Origin: Methylotenera sp.
Lineage (GTDB): Bacteria > Pseudomonadota > Gammaproteobacteria > Burkholderiales > Methylophilaceae
Reading direction: 5' to 3'
Length of the DNA: 64,000 nucleotides
NCBI GenBank assembly: GCA_014378845.1
Contig: JACMNB010000051.1
Span: forward strand, 43,685 to 107,684
A model generated the notes under the pieces. That model did not search any database. It was not told the origin of the DNA and saw nothing but the letters and a program-made list of their open reading frames with translations. This document shows, one piece after another, positions 10,023 to 21,660 of this stretch; positions within the stretch are counted from its first letter, which is position 1, and every line of letters begins with the position of its first letter. The position numbers and the translations under genes were made by a program.

Positions 10023-13000
10023 CGCAAGAACCATTATTACAAGCCGATGCAAGCAATCGCCTTAAAGCACTTGAACTCAGCTCGTTTATAGTCGAAGCAC
10101 CTGCAGGTGCCGGCAAAACCGAGCTTCTGACACAGCGCTTTTTAAAGCTGCTGCCCACAGTTAAACAGCCAGAAGAAATTATCGCGATTACCTTTACCAA
10201 CAAGGCCGCTGCTGAGATGCGATTGCGCATTTTAGATAGTTTAATTGCCGCAGCTGCACAAAATAAACCAACTGAACCGCATAAGAAAATCACCTATGAA
10301 ATAAGCCTAAAAGCCTTGCAACACGCTGCTACGCACGATTGGCAGCTGATTGAAAATCCATCACGTTTGCGCATTTTCACCATTGATAGCCTTTGTGCGC
10401 ATTTGGCTAGGCAAATGCCGCTAATGAGCCGCTTTGGCGCACAACCGCGCGTCACCGATAATGCCGATGCCCTTTATACGCAAGCGGCCGAGCAGACATT
10501 GGCGCTGCTAGAACACAAGGACTATAGCGAGGTGATAAAAGCGGCACTGCGCTATGTGGATAATGACGCTGCGGAGTTGACGAATTTGCTGGTGACCATG
10601 CTAGCCAAGCGCGACCAATGGTTATCGCAAGCTCAGCACGAAATTGACCCCCTGCAATTACAAAATACGTTACGTTATTTAGTCAAGCAGGCACTGCAAA
10701 CTACCGTGCACGCGGTGCCAACTGCGCTACAACACTTGCTAATGCCCATTGCACGCTTTGCAGCTGCTAACTTGTTGGCTAACGATACTGACGCTGTTGC
10801 ACCATTAATGGATTGGCAAACACCGCTAACAGCCATGCCAGAAGACCTAGCCATGTGGCGCGCACTGGCCGATTTTATGCTGACCGATAAAGGCGAACCA
10901 CGCAAAGAAAAAGGCTTAAATGTGAAGTTTGGCTTTCCGCCAACCGATGAAGGCAAGGCACAAAAACAGTCTTTAGCAGAAGTGATTGCAGCGATTGGTG
11001 ACCATGCAGCCTTGCACAGCGTGCGTGCACTGCCCAACTTAAAAGATGGGTTAAAAGATGGGTTAAAAGATGGGTTAAAAGATGGGTTAAAAGATGAGTT
11101 AAAAGATGGGTCAAAAGATGAGTTAAAAGACGATTTAAACAATGCTGCAAGCAGCTGGCAAATCATCACAACACTATCGAAGCTGCTCAATATCGCCGTG
11201 GCGCAATTGTGGCTAACATTTCAACGCGCAGGCGAGGTAGATTTTGTGGAGATTGCGCAACGCGCAACGCGTGCGCTCAGTGATAAATTGGAGGGTGATA
11301 GTTTTGGCGAACCAACTGAATTAGCATTAAAACTCGATTACCAAATTCAGCATTTATTAGTCGATGAGTTTCAAGACACCAGCCCCAGCCAAGTAGATTT
11401 ACTCAAGCAATTGACTCTGGGCTGGCAAGCCAATGACGCACGTACGCTATTTTGTGTGGGCGACCCTATGCAATCGATTTACCGCTTTCGCAAGGCTAAT
11501 GTCGGCTTGTTTATTAGCGCAGCAGCCGATGGTATTGGCGATATTTACTTAAAAAAACTTCAGTTGTATCGTAATAATCGCTCTTGCCCAGCTGTTGTCG
11601 ATTGGATTAATGCCACCTTTGCAACCATCTTCCCTACGCATGACGACGACGTGCAGGGCGCGATTGCTTACCGCCCGTTTATTGCAACAAAAACTGCCGA
11701 AAATGATGCGGGCATTACAGTTCACGCCATTATTAAGCAAACGGATGAGACCGCAGATACGGCTAGCCAGCGCGAAGCCGATGCAATTATTGACATTATT
11801 CAGCACGAGCAAACGACCAACCCACATAAAAAAATTGCCGTGTTGGTGCGCTCTAAAAAGCATTTGGCTGCGCTCGTCACCAAATTACGGCGCGAACATA
11901 CCAACATTAAATTTCAGGCAGTCGAGATTGAGGCGCTACAAGGTCGCCAAATTGTGCAAGATTTGCTCGCCCTCACCCATGCCCTGCACCACCGTGCCGA
12001 TCGTGTGCATTGGCTGGCTGTGTTACGCGCGCCGTGGTGCGGCTTAACGCTGCACGATTTGCACACGCTGGCAGGCAGCGATCACCATGCAACTATTTGG
12101 TCGTTGATGCAAAATGAAGAAATCGTTAACCAGCTTGAAGGAAAAGAACGGCTTATACACGTGCGCGATATTTTTGCAGAAGCCTTCTCCACACAAGGGC
12201 GTATGAATACTAGGCGCTGGCTACGCGGCATTTGGCTGATGCTTAACGGCACCGCCTGCCTGTGGGAGCAAGCCGATATTGCGGATGTGCAAGCTTTTTT
12301 TAGCTGTTTAGATCATCTCGACCGCAGCAACCAATTTTCGCCCGAACGCATGACAAACGAAATTACTAAGCTATTTGCGACACCAGACATCAATGGCGAA
12401 CACTGTCAAATGATGAGCATTCATAAATCCAAAGGTTTGGAGTTTGATTGCGTGATTCTGCCTGGCTTAGGAGCTACAACGGGCGGCAATAATCGCGATA
12501 AACCGCTGGTGCTGTGGGAGCAAGTGACCGTTGACGAACACACCGAATTGCTCGCCGCGCCATATATCCCTAAGGGTTTACGCAGTGATATGGTAAGCCC
12601 CTATGACTATATTGAAACGTTAGAAAATGAGCGTGACGCCAACGAAGCGGGGCGCGTGCTGTACGTGGCAGCCACGCGTGCCGAGCGAAAATTACACTTA
12701 GTAGGCGTTGCTAATCAAAACGCAAAAGGTGAAATTAAACCCACTAAAAACAGCTATTTGGATATGCTGTGGGCGGCGGTATCGCATGAATTTGAAGCAA
12801 GCGAGCTATCACCAACGCCGTCATTCTCGCGCACGCGGGAATCCATTTTGAATGACGAAATAGCCGACTTTACGCCCAATTTAATTCGCCTGCAACATTT
12901 GCAGATTCCAAGCGTTTTGCAAACCGAAATAACTTTCACAAACCAAACAATTAATCCGCAAAACGATCTAAATCAGCAAACAATACCACTCAATTTGGCT

Positions 13001-13519
13001 GCTGACGCCGGCACGCTAGCCCATTTATACATGGAAATAATAGCCAATGATGGTTTGGAGCATTGGCCTGAAAGCCGCGTCGATGCTTGCTGCCAGAGCA
13101 TACGGTTTTGGTTGCTACAAAAGGGTCATAGCAAAAACGAAGCTGAAAATCTAGCAGTTGAGCAATCAATCTCGCAGATCATTGCGGCGCTTAAAAAAAC
13201 CACCTCCAGCCCGCAAGGCTCATGGATGCTTGCGTCTAGGCCAAGCCGCCAAGCAGAATTGAGTATTACAACCATTGACGAAAATGCTGACGCGCAAGAA
13301 CAGCGAATTGATTTAACATTTATTGAAGAGTCTGAACTTGGTGAAAAAGTGCGGTGGATTATTGATTACAAATTAACTGCGGCAAATGAGAATTTAGCCA
13401 TAGCAGCAGAACTGCACAAACCACAATTGGCGAGCTATGCCAGCCTATTTTCACACGAAAATTTGTCGATTAAAACGGCGGTGTTTTTTTTGAGTTTAGG
13501 TGAATTAGTTGAGTTATAA
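10019..13519 (+). CDS. UvrD/REP-family helicase-nuclease, AddA-like
   Basis: 1166 aa; Walker A EAPAGAGKTELLTQRFL, HLLVDEFQDTSPSQ, VGDPMQSIYRFRKANV, SIHKSKGLEFDCVILPGLG, C-terminal WIIDYKL. Confidence 0.92.
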   Translation: MTQEPLLQADASNRLKALELSSFIVEAPAGAGKTELLTQRFLKLLPTVKQPEEIIAITFTNKAAAEMRLRILDSLIAAAAQNKPTEPHKKITYEISLKALQHAATHDWQLIENPSRLRIFTIDSLCAHLARQMPLMSRFGAQPRVTDNADALYTQAAEQTLALLEHKDYSEVIKAALRYVDNDAAELTNLLVTMLAKRDQWLSQAQHEIDPLQLQNTLRYLVKQALQTTVHAVPTALQHLLMPIARFAAANLLANDTDAVAPLMDWQTPLTAMPEDLAMWRALADFMLTDKGEPRKEKGLNVKFGFPPTDEGKAQKQSLAEVIAAIGDHAALHSVRALPNLKDGLKDGLKDGLKDGLKDELKDGSKDELKDDLNNAASSWQIITTLSKLLNIAVAQLWLTFQRAGEVDFVEIAQRATRALSDKLEGDSFGEPTELALKLDYQIQHLLVDEFQDTSPSQVDLLKQLTLGWQANDARTLFCVGDPMQSIYRFRKANVGLFISAAADGIGDIYLKKLQLYRNNRSCPAVVDWINATFATIFPTHDDDVQGAIAYRPFIATKTAENDAGITVHAIIKQTDETADTASQREADAIIDIIQHEQTTNPHKKIAVLVRSKKHLAALVTKLRREHTNIKFQAVEIEALQGRQIVQDLLALTHALHHRADRVHWLAVLRAPWCGLTLHDLHTLAGSDHHATIWSLMQNEEIVNQLEGKERLIHVRDIFAEAFSTQGRMNTRRWLRGIWLMLNGTACLWEQADIADVQAFFSCLDHLDRSNQFSPERMTNEITKLFATPDINGEHCQMMSIHKSKGLEFDCVILPGLGATTGGNNRDKPLVLWEQVTVDEHTELLAAPYIPKGLRSDMVSPYDYIETLENERDANEAGRVLYVAATRAERKLHLVGVANQNAKGEIKPTKNSYLDMLWAAVSHEFEASELSPTPSFSRTRESILNDEIADFTPNLIRLQHLQIPSVLQTEITFTNQTINPQNDLNQQTIPLNLAADAGTLAHLYMEIIANDGLEHWPESRVDACCQSIRFWLLQKGHSKNEAENLAVEQSISQIIAALKKTTSSPQGSWMLASRPSRQAELSITTIDENADAQEQRIDLTFIEESELGEKVRWIIDYKLTAANENLAIAAELHKPQLASYASLFSHENLSIKTAVFFLSLGELVEL

Positions 13520-13556
13520 ATCACGCAACTTGCTATCTGTTATTCCATTCGTTTGA

Positions 13557-14210
13557 TTAGCTGGGTTCAATGGCACGAGAATGCAATAAATGTTTCAAAA
13601 ACACCCAAATCGCTGGCAAGCTTGGAACAATAATCAGCGCCAGAGCCACTAGAGAAAAATGGCTTTTAACCCAAGGATGATTACCCACTAAAAATCCTAT
13701 TGCTGTAAGGCTGCATACCCAAAGAATGCCGCCAATCACATTATAGAAGGCGAATCTTGGATAAGTCATTTGAGCAACACCTGCTACAAACGGAGTGAAG
13801 GTGCGTATGAACGGCATGAATCGTCCAACGACAATCGTAATAGGGCCATGTTTTTCATAGAACGCATGTGTTTTATCAAACGCTTTTTTATTAAACCAGC
13901 GGGAATCTTTCCAACAAAATACTTTCAGCCCAACCCGTCTCCCAACTGAATAATTCACGGCATCCCCTGCAATTGCAGCAAGCGACAGTAAAATCATCAA
14001 AGTGGGCAGGCTCACGCCGCCAACCGCAGCAACTGCTCCAGCAACAAACAGTAGAGAATCTCCTGGTAGAAAAGGCATGACAACTACCCCTGTCTCCACG
14101 AAGATGATGGCAAATAACAATGCGTAGATCCATATTCCCCAAGTTGCTGCTACAACCTCTAGGTGTTTATCCAGGTGTAAAAAAAGATCTACGATGCTTG
14201 AAAAGTCCAT
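13557..14210 (-). CDS. DedA family membrane protein
   Basis: 217 aa; FVETGVVVMPFLPGDSLLFVAGAVAA and VGRFMPFIRTFTPFVAGVAQM. Confidence 0.93.
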   Translation of the reverse strand: MDFSSIVDLFLHLDKHLEVVAATWGIWIYALLFAIIFVETGVVVMPFLPGDSLLFVAGAVAAVGGVSLPTLMILLSLAAIAGDAVNYSVGRRVGLKVFCWKDSRWFNKKAFDKTHAFYEKHGPITIVVGRFMPFIRTFTPFVAGVAQMTYPRFAFYNVIGGILWVCSLTAIGFLVGNHPWVKSHFSLVALALIIVPSLPAIWVFLKHLLHSRAIEPS

Positions 14211-14233
14211 GGTTTAGTTTCTATTAAAGTGTA

Positions 14234-17200
14234 TTAAACAAATTCTTTAAGCAGCGATTTCACAAACTCTACCCGATGCGCCAAATTGCCAAATTGCGCG
14301 GTCACCCGTAATTTATCAGGGCCATTCATGCGGCAGCGTCTATCGCGCTGCAATAAGCTAACCAGTTTCATGGGGTCGAGGTCTGCTTTAATATTAAATT
14401 GCAGCTGAATCGTTGCATCCGAAGCATCAATTTTAATGATGCCGAGTGGCTTGGCCATGATGCGCAAACGATGGCACGAAATGAGTGCTTCGCCCTGCTC
14501 TGGCAGCAAGCCAAACCGGTCAATTAACTCTTCTTGCAGCGTATCTAATTCGTCGTCAGTATTGGCGTTAGCAAGGCGCTTGTATAGCACCAAACGTTCG
14601 TGCACATCGGGGCAGTAATTGCTTGGTAGCAGCGCGGGTACGTGCAGATTAATTTCTGTCGTTACTCCAAGCGGCGCGTCTAAATCGGGCTCTTTGCCCG
14701 CTTTTAGCTGTTTTACGGCGTGGTTGAGCATATCAGAATACAGTTGAAAACCAATGGCTTGCATTTCGCCGCTTTGTGAATCACCCAAAAGCTCACCCGC
14801 ACCACGAATTTCTAAATCGTGCATGGCTAGATGAAACCCTGCACCTAAATCTTCGAGCAATTGAATCGCATCTAAGCGCTTTTGTGCTTGTGGCGTAATG
14901 TTGCGTTCTGGGTCAGTGAGCAAATAAGCATACGCTTGGTGATGGCTGCGGCCAACCCTTCCCCTTAGTTGGTGCAACTGCGCTAGGCCAAACATATCGG
15001 CGCGATTCATAATAATGGTGTTGGCGGTGGGCACGTCAATACCTGTTTCAATAATGGTGGTGCATAGCAAAATATTGCTACGCTGCTGATAAAAATCGCG
15101 CATTACATGTTCTAGCTCGCGCTCTCGTAATTGACCGTGCGCAATGGCAATGCGTGCCTCTGGAATGATTTTTTCGAGCTTTTCTTTTTGCACAAAAATC
15201 GTATCAACCTCGTTATGCAAAAAGTAAACCTGCCCGCCGCGTTTAAATTCGCGCATTACCGCTTCGCGAATAATACCGTCGCTATAATTGGTGTGAAAGG
15301 TTTTGATGCTGAGGCGTTTTTGCGGCGGCGTGGCGATGACGCTAAACTCGCGCAAACCTTCCATCGCCATGCTAAGCGTGCGCGGAATCGGCGTTGCAGT
15401 GAGCGTCAGCACATCAACTTCTGCCCGTAGCGCTTTCATTTGCTCTTTTTGACGCACGCCAAAGCGGTGCTCTTCATCTAAAATTGCCAAGCCTAAATTT
15501 TTAAACTTCACATCTTTTTGAATCAACCGGTGCGTGCCAATAATAATATCAATCTCGCCAGATACTAGGCCGCGTAAGGCTTCTGCAATTTCTTTAGCAC
15601 TTCTAAAGCGTGAAATTTCAGCCACTTTAATTGGCCATTCGGCAAAACGGTCGCAAAAGTTTTGATAATGCTGTTCGGCTAATAATGTCGTTGGCACTAG
15701 CACGGCGACTTGCCGCCCGCCCATTACGGCAACAAATGCGGCACGTAGCGCGACTTCAGTCTTACCAAAGCCCACATCGCCGCACACCAGTCTATCCATG
15801 GGGCGACCTGATTGCATATCTTTAATGACATTTTCAATCGCTTCTAGCTGGTCAGGCGTTTCTTCAAAAGCGAAACCTTCGCAAAATGCTTCGTAATCTT
15901 TCAAACTAAGCGTAAACGCATGACCGCGCCGCGCTGCACGCTGGGCATATAAATTCAGCAGCTCAGCCGCCGTATCGCGAATTTGTTTTAGGGCTTTTTT
16001 CTTGGCTTTTTCCCACTGGCCAGACCCTAAACGATGTAATGGCGCGCTTTCTGGTGGGCCGCCAGAGTAGCGTGAGATTAAAAATAACTGCGAAACAGGT
16101 ACATAAAGCTTGTCGTCGCCAAAATATTCCAGTAACAAAAATTCGGTTTCACCTTCGCCAAAATCAAGGTTCACTAAGCCTTTATAGCGCCCTACGCCAT
16201 GCTGCTCGTGCACGACTGGGTCTGATAAATGCAGCTCAGATAAATCTTTGAGCATACCCTCGGTATTGCGCGCTTTTTCTTTCTCACGTCTGCGCTGCTG
16301 GCGCACGGTGGCGGCGTAAAGTTCTGCTTCGGTGATGATAGCAAAGCCGTCCCCTCCCTCTTTTAGGGGTAGGGCTAGAGCCTGCCCCGTACTTGATACG
16401 GGGGTGGGGGTAACTTGCAATGTGGGGGTAACTTGCAGTGTGGGGATAGATTGTGTGTTTTTCTGATTAGATTCACCCCCATCCCCGCCTTCCCTCTGCT
16501 TGGGGGAAGGAGTGAAAACAAAGCCAGAATGCAATGGCGATACGCCCAGCATCACTTTTTCTGAAGCTTGTTCAAACTCAACCCAAGTTTCGCAAGTGCA
16601 CATATTAAAACCATGTTCAGCGAACAACTGCGCCATGGTTTCGCGGCGGCCTAAGCTTTCTGCGGTGATTAATACGCGAGAATTGCTAGATTCAATAAAG
16701 CTTTTTAGCTTGTGCAGTGGTTGCTCGGCTTTGCGTTCAATATCAAGCGCAGGCAAGCCGTTAGCAGGCGCTAATTGCGCGATGACGGTTCCGAAAGCTT
16801 GCGTTTTTGCAAAAAACTCATCTGTTTTAATGAGTAAGATTTCTGGCTTTAAAATCGGCTTTTCTGCGTCATACGCCATTAATTTATAGCGGCTATTGGC
16901 ATCAAACCAAAAACCTTGCGCAGCTTTATCAAGGTTACCGTGCAAACAAATTACCGCATCTTTATTCAGGTAATCAAATAGCGTGGCTGTTGCATCAAAA
17001 AATAAGGGCAAATACCATTCAATGCCACCGCTAGCCGTGCCTTTGCTTACATTTTTATAAATAGTAGCGCGTTGCGGATCACCTTCAAACTGCTCGCGAA
17101 AGTTGCTTCTAAACTTGGCAATCCCGTTCTCATCTAGCGGAAACTCGCGGGCAGGCAGTAATCGAATTTCTGGCACGGGGTACAGGCTGCGCTGCGTATC

Positions 17201-17788
17201 GACATCGAAGGTGCGAATCGACTCAATTTCGTCATCAAATAAATCAATACGGTATGGAAACACGCTGCCCATGGGGAATAAATCAACCAAACCCCCACGC
17301 ACACTAAATTCGCCAGGCGAGATGACTTGTGAAACATGATGGTAGCCTGCCTGCGCGCATTGGTGACGCAGGGCTTCTAAATCGAGCTTTTGATTTTTTG
17401 CGAGCATAAAAGTATGCCCTGCAAAGTAGCTAACGGGCGGTAAGCGCAATAAGGCCGTGGCAATCGGCACAATCATTACATCGCATTGGTTTTGACTGAT
17501 TTGGTACAGCGTAGCTAGCCGCTCGGAGATTAAATCGGGATGCGGTGAGAATACATCGTAAGGCAGCGTTTCCCAATCTGGCAGCAGGTTAACCGTGATA
17601 CTGGGCGCAAAATAAGGTAATTCTTCTAGCAAGCGCTGCGCTTCAAAGGCGTTAGATGTAATCACCACAAGGCACTGTTTTGTTGTTTTTAGGCGACATG
17701 AAAGTAATGCAAGAGATAAGCTATCTAAGCCATTGGCAGCATACGAAAAATGGGTTGAATGGCCTAAAGTTGGCGTTAAAACTTGCAT
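14234..17788 (-). CDS. mfd: Transcription-repair coupling factor Mfd
   Basis: 1184 aa; [59 protein letters not shown]. Confidence 0.97.
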   Translation of the reverse strand: MQVLTPTLGHSTHFSYAANGLDSLSLALLSCRLKTTKQCLVVITSNAFEAQRLLEELPYFAPSITVNLLPDWETLPYDVFSPHPDLISERLATLYQISQNQCDVMIVPIATALLRLPPVSYFAGHTFMLAKNQKLDLEALRHQCAQAGYHHVSQVISPGEFSVRGGLVDLFPMGSVFPYRIDLFDDEIESIRTFDVDTQRSLYPVPEIRLLPAREFPLDENGIAKFRSNFREQFEGDPQRATIYKNVSKGTASGGIEWYLPLFFDATATLFDYLNKDAVICLHGNLDKAAQGFWFDANSRYKLMAYDAEKPILKPEILLIKTDEFFAKTQAFGTVIAQLAPANGLPALDIERKAEQPLHKLKSFIESSNSRVLITAESLGRRETMAQLFAEHGFNMCTCETWVEFEQASEKVMLGVSPLHSGFVFTPSPKQREGGDGGESNQKNTQSIPTLQVTPTLQVTPTPVSSTGQALALPLKEGGDGFAIITEAELYAATVRQQRRREKEKARNTEGMLKDLSELHLSDPVVHEQHGVGRYKGLVNLDFGEGETEFLLLEYFGDDKLYVPVSQLFLISRYSGGPPESAPLHRLGSGQWEKAKKKALKQIRDTAAELLNLYAQRAARRGHAFTLSLKDYEAFCEGFAFEETPDQLEAIENVIKDMQSGRPMDRLVCGDVGFGKTEVALRAAFVAVMGGRQVAVLVPTTLLAEQHYQNFCDRFAEWPIKVAEISRFRSAKEIAEALRGLVSGEIDIIIGTHRLIQKDVKFKNLGLAILDEEHRFGVRQKEQMKALRAEVDVLTLTATPIPRTLSMAMEGLREFSVIATPPQKRLSIKTFHTNYSDGIIREAVMREFKRGGQVYFLHNEVDTIFVQKEKLEKIIPEARIAIAHGQLRERELEHVMRDFYQQRSNILLCTTIIETGIDVPTANTIIMNRADMFGLAQLHQLRGRVGRSHHQAYAYLLTDPERNITPQAQKRLDAIQLLEDLGAGFHLAMHDLEIRGAGELLGDSQSGEMQAIGFQLYSDMLNHAVKQLKAGKEPDLDAPLGVTTEINLHVPALLPSNYCPDVHERLVLYKRLANANTDDELDTLQEELIDRFGLLPEQGEALISCHRLRIMAKPLGIIKIDASDATIQLQFNIKADLDPMKLVSLLQRDRRCRMNGPDKLRVTAQFGNLAHRVEFVKSLLKEFV

Positions 17789-17938
17789 AAATGGGCTTTA
17801 AATAACTTGGTTAAAGGCAAAAAGTTGCCTATTATAACTGTTACGATAGTGCAAAATAAGATTTAAAAATAATAAAAAATTACTCAAAAACCTGTGAGAA
17901 TAATAAAAATTAGCAACAAAAACTAAGGGAACTTATTC

Positions 17939-18643
17939 ATGAGCCTTACACCAATTAACGATAAACAAGCAGTTGCAATCCATGCTGCAAACATCGTCAA
18001 AAATGGCATGGTAGTTGGCCTTGGCACGGGTTCTACTGCTAATTACTTCATTGAAGAGCTCGCACGCCGTCAAGCGCAAGAAAACCTCAAAGTCACCACC
18101 ATTGCCAGCTCAACAATCAGCATGATTAAGGCGCAAAGCTTAGGTTTAAACGTGATTGCACTAACGCAGGTTTCTGAAATTGATTTATACGTGGACGGCG
18201 CGGATGAAATTACGCCAGAAATGAGCCTTCTTAAAGGCCGTGGCTACGATTTAGTGTTAGAAAAGCTACTGGCAAAAGCGGCTAAACAGTTTTTAGTAGT
18301 CGCCGATAAAAGCAAATTGGTTGACCGCATTGGTACTAATTTTGCCATACCAATCGAAGTGATGCCAATGGCATGGAAAGCCGCAAAACGTAGCCTTGAG
18401 GCGGCTGGCGGCATGGGGGATTTACGCCAGAACGTTGCCAAGGATGGCTTGTCTATTAGTTCTTACGGTAGCTTGGTACTGGATATGCGCTTTGACAAAA
18501 ATATGCCTGAAGAAGCACTCAATCATTTAATTAACAATACGCCTGGCGTGGTGGAGCACGGTATTTTTCGCGGCTTAGCCTCGACTATTTTAATTGCCGA
18601 TAACGGCAAAATTACTGAAATACTGAATGAATTACGGAAATAG
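17939..18643 (+). CDS. rpiA: Ribose-5-phosphate isomerase A
   Basis: VGLGTGSTANYFIEEL and DLYVDGADEITPEMSLLKGRG. Confidence 0.97.
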   Translation: MSLTPINDKQAVAIHAANIVKNGMVVGLGTGSTANYFIEELARRQAQENLKVTTIASSTISMIKAQSLGLNVIALTQVSEIDLYVDGADEITPEMSLLKGRGYDLVLEKLLAKAAKQFLVVADKSKLVDRIGTNFAIPIEVMPMAWKAAKRSLEAAGGMGDLRQNVAKDGLSISSYGSLVLDMRFDKNMPEEALNHLINNTPGVVEHGIFRGLASTILIADNGKITEILNELRK

Positions 18644-18646
18644 GTT

Positions 18647-20122
18647 TTGCTTAAAATAAAAGCAAGTCATATTTGGTGGTTTATCGGCATATTGTCGTTG
18701 CTAATATGCGTTGCCAGCTTGAGTGTGCCAAAAAAAATCAAGCAAATAATCGAATCACCCAATGGCACTTTTAACACCAAAATCGAACATGCCGATGCAA
18801 AAAAAACCATCACTTTTGTTACGACTAATAGCTCTAACACCTATTATATTGATAGTAATCAAAAACATGCAGGTTTAGAGTACGATTTAGCCAACTTGTT
18901 TGTGAAAGAGCTTGGCAATGATTATAAGATTAAATTTATTGTAGAAAATGCGTTTTCTGATGTGCTTTCTACCTTGCTCAATAACAAGGCAACCATTGCT
19001 GCGGCCGATATTACGGTGACGGAATCGCGTAAAAAGAACATGATTTTTACCGAACCGTATTTAGATGTGCAACAACAAATTGCCTATAACCGAGAGACAA
19101 AATTACCGCCTCGTAATGTTGCCGCGCTTAAAAATGAGCGCATAACGGTGCCAGCTGGCACTAGTTTTGTGGAGCGCTTACAAGAACTTAATAATACCAA
19201 AGACGCTAATTTAACATGGGATGTGCAAGAGAATACCAGCTCTGAACGGCTGTTAGAAGCCTTAGCAAATCAGGAAATTGACTTTACCATTGCCGATAAT
19301 CATTTATTATCTGTCGTGCAATATTATTATCCTAATATTGGCATGGGCTTTAGTATTGGCAAGCCTGAGAAAATTGCATGGGCTTTGCCAGAAAATGCAG
19401 ATCCAAAACTGGTTGCACGGATAAACAAATTCTTTAAAAAAATTAAAGCGGACGGCACTTTAGCCAATTTAATCGATCGCTATCATGGCAACACCAAACG
19501 CTTAAATCCGTTTGATGTAAAAACTTTTTTAAGCAAAAGCCAGACTCTGCTACCTAAGTATGTGCGGCTTTTTAAAGGTGCGCAAGATGCCACAGATGTT
19601 GATTGGCGACTGCTTGCGGCTATTAGTTATCAAGAATCGCATTGGAACACGTTTAATACTTCGCCCACCAATGTGCGTGGTTTGATGATGCTTACAGAAG
19701 ATACATCAGACATGATGAAAGTATCTGACCGGCTAGATCCAAAACAGAGCATTCCAGCAGGCGCAAAGTTTTTTCTGTGGATAAAAGACCATTTTCCAGA
19801 GCGTATTCAGGATCAAGATAGAACGTATATGGCCTTGGCATCTTACAATATTGGTGTGGGGCATGTGGAAGATGCGCGAGTATTAGCGCAACGCTTGAAG
19901 CTTGACCCAGATCGTTGGGCAGACATCAAAAAAACGCTTCCAATGCTAACGGATCCAAGATATTACGTGAACGCCAAACACGGCTACTGTGGCTGCGCCC
20001 AGCCCGTTATTTACACAGAATCGATTCGTAGCTATTACAAAATTTTAGAAAAACATGAGCCTGCTTATGATTCTGAAAGTGAACCTTTCAAAATTGCCAG
20101 TGCAGGGTTAGCGCCTATTTAG
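18647..20122 (+). CDS. mltF: Membrane-bound lytic murein transglycosylase F
   Basis: N-terminal TM, SBP_bac_3-like domain, then SLT domain AAISYQESHWNTFNTSPTNVRGLMMLTEDT. TTG start. Confidence 0.93.
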   Translation: MLKIKASHIWWFIGILSLLICVASLSVPKKIKQIIESPNGTFNTKIEHADAKKTITFVTTNSSNTYYIDSNQKHAGLEYDLANLFVKELGNDYKIKFIVENAFSDVLSTLLNNKATIAAADITVTESRKKNMIFTEPYLDVQQQIAYNRETKLPPRNVAALKNERITVPAGTSFVERLQELNNTKDANLTWDVQENTSSERLLEALANQEIDFTIADNHLLSVVQYYYPNIGMGFSIGKPEKIAWALPENADPKLVARINKFFKKIKADGTLANLIDRYHGNTKRLNPFDVKTFLSKSQTLLPKYVRLFKGAQDATDVDWRLLAAISYQESHWNTFNTSPTNVRGLMMLTEDTSDMMKVSDRLDPKQSIPAGAKFFLWIKDHFPERIQDQDRTYMALASYNIGVGHVEDARVLAQRLKLDPDRWADIKKTLPMLTDPRYYVNAKHGYCGCAQPVIYTESIRSYYKILEKHEPAYDSESEPFKIASAGLAPI

Positions 20123-20137
20123 GCAATTAATTTGGCC

Positions 20138-21505
<1,368 letters not shown>

Positions 21506-21660
21506 TTACTAACTACTTTATCAACCACCTAATCCGTCATTCTCGCGAAAGCGGGAATCCATTGAAAGCTTAAAATCAAAATGGATTCCCGCTTTCGCGG
21601 GAATGACGAAAGGGGTAATCCGTTTTTATCGGCGTATATCTGCGTGTATCGGTGGCTAAA

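Noticed and set aside
10875-11190. Minus-strand ORFs with HLLTHLLT or SFNPSFNP repeats (91 and 171 aa)
   Set aside because: These are the antisense readings of the 12-bp minisatellite inside the AddA-like gene. The plus-strand gene has clear helicase motifs, so they are artefacts.
7254-13519. AddB-like/AddA-like pair as a novel defence system
   Set aside because: The gene pair matches known bacterial double-strand-break repair helicase-nucleases, and no defence-associated neighbours are present.
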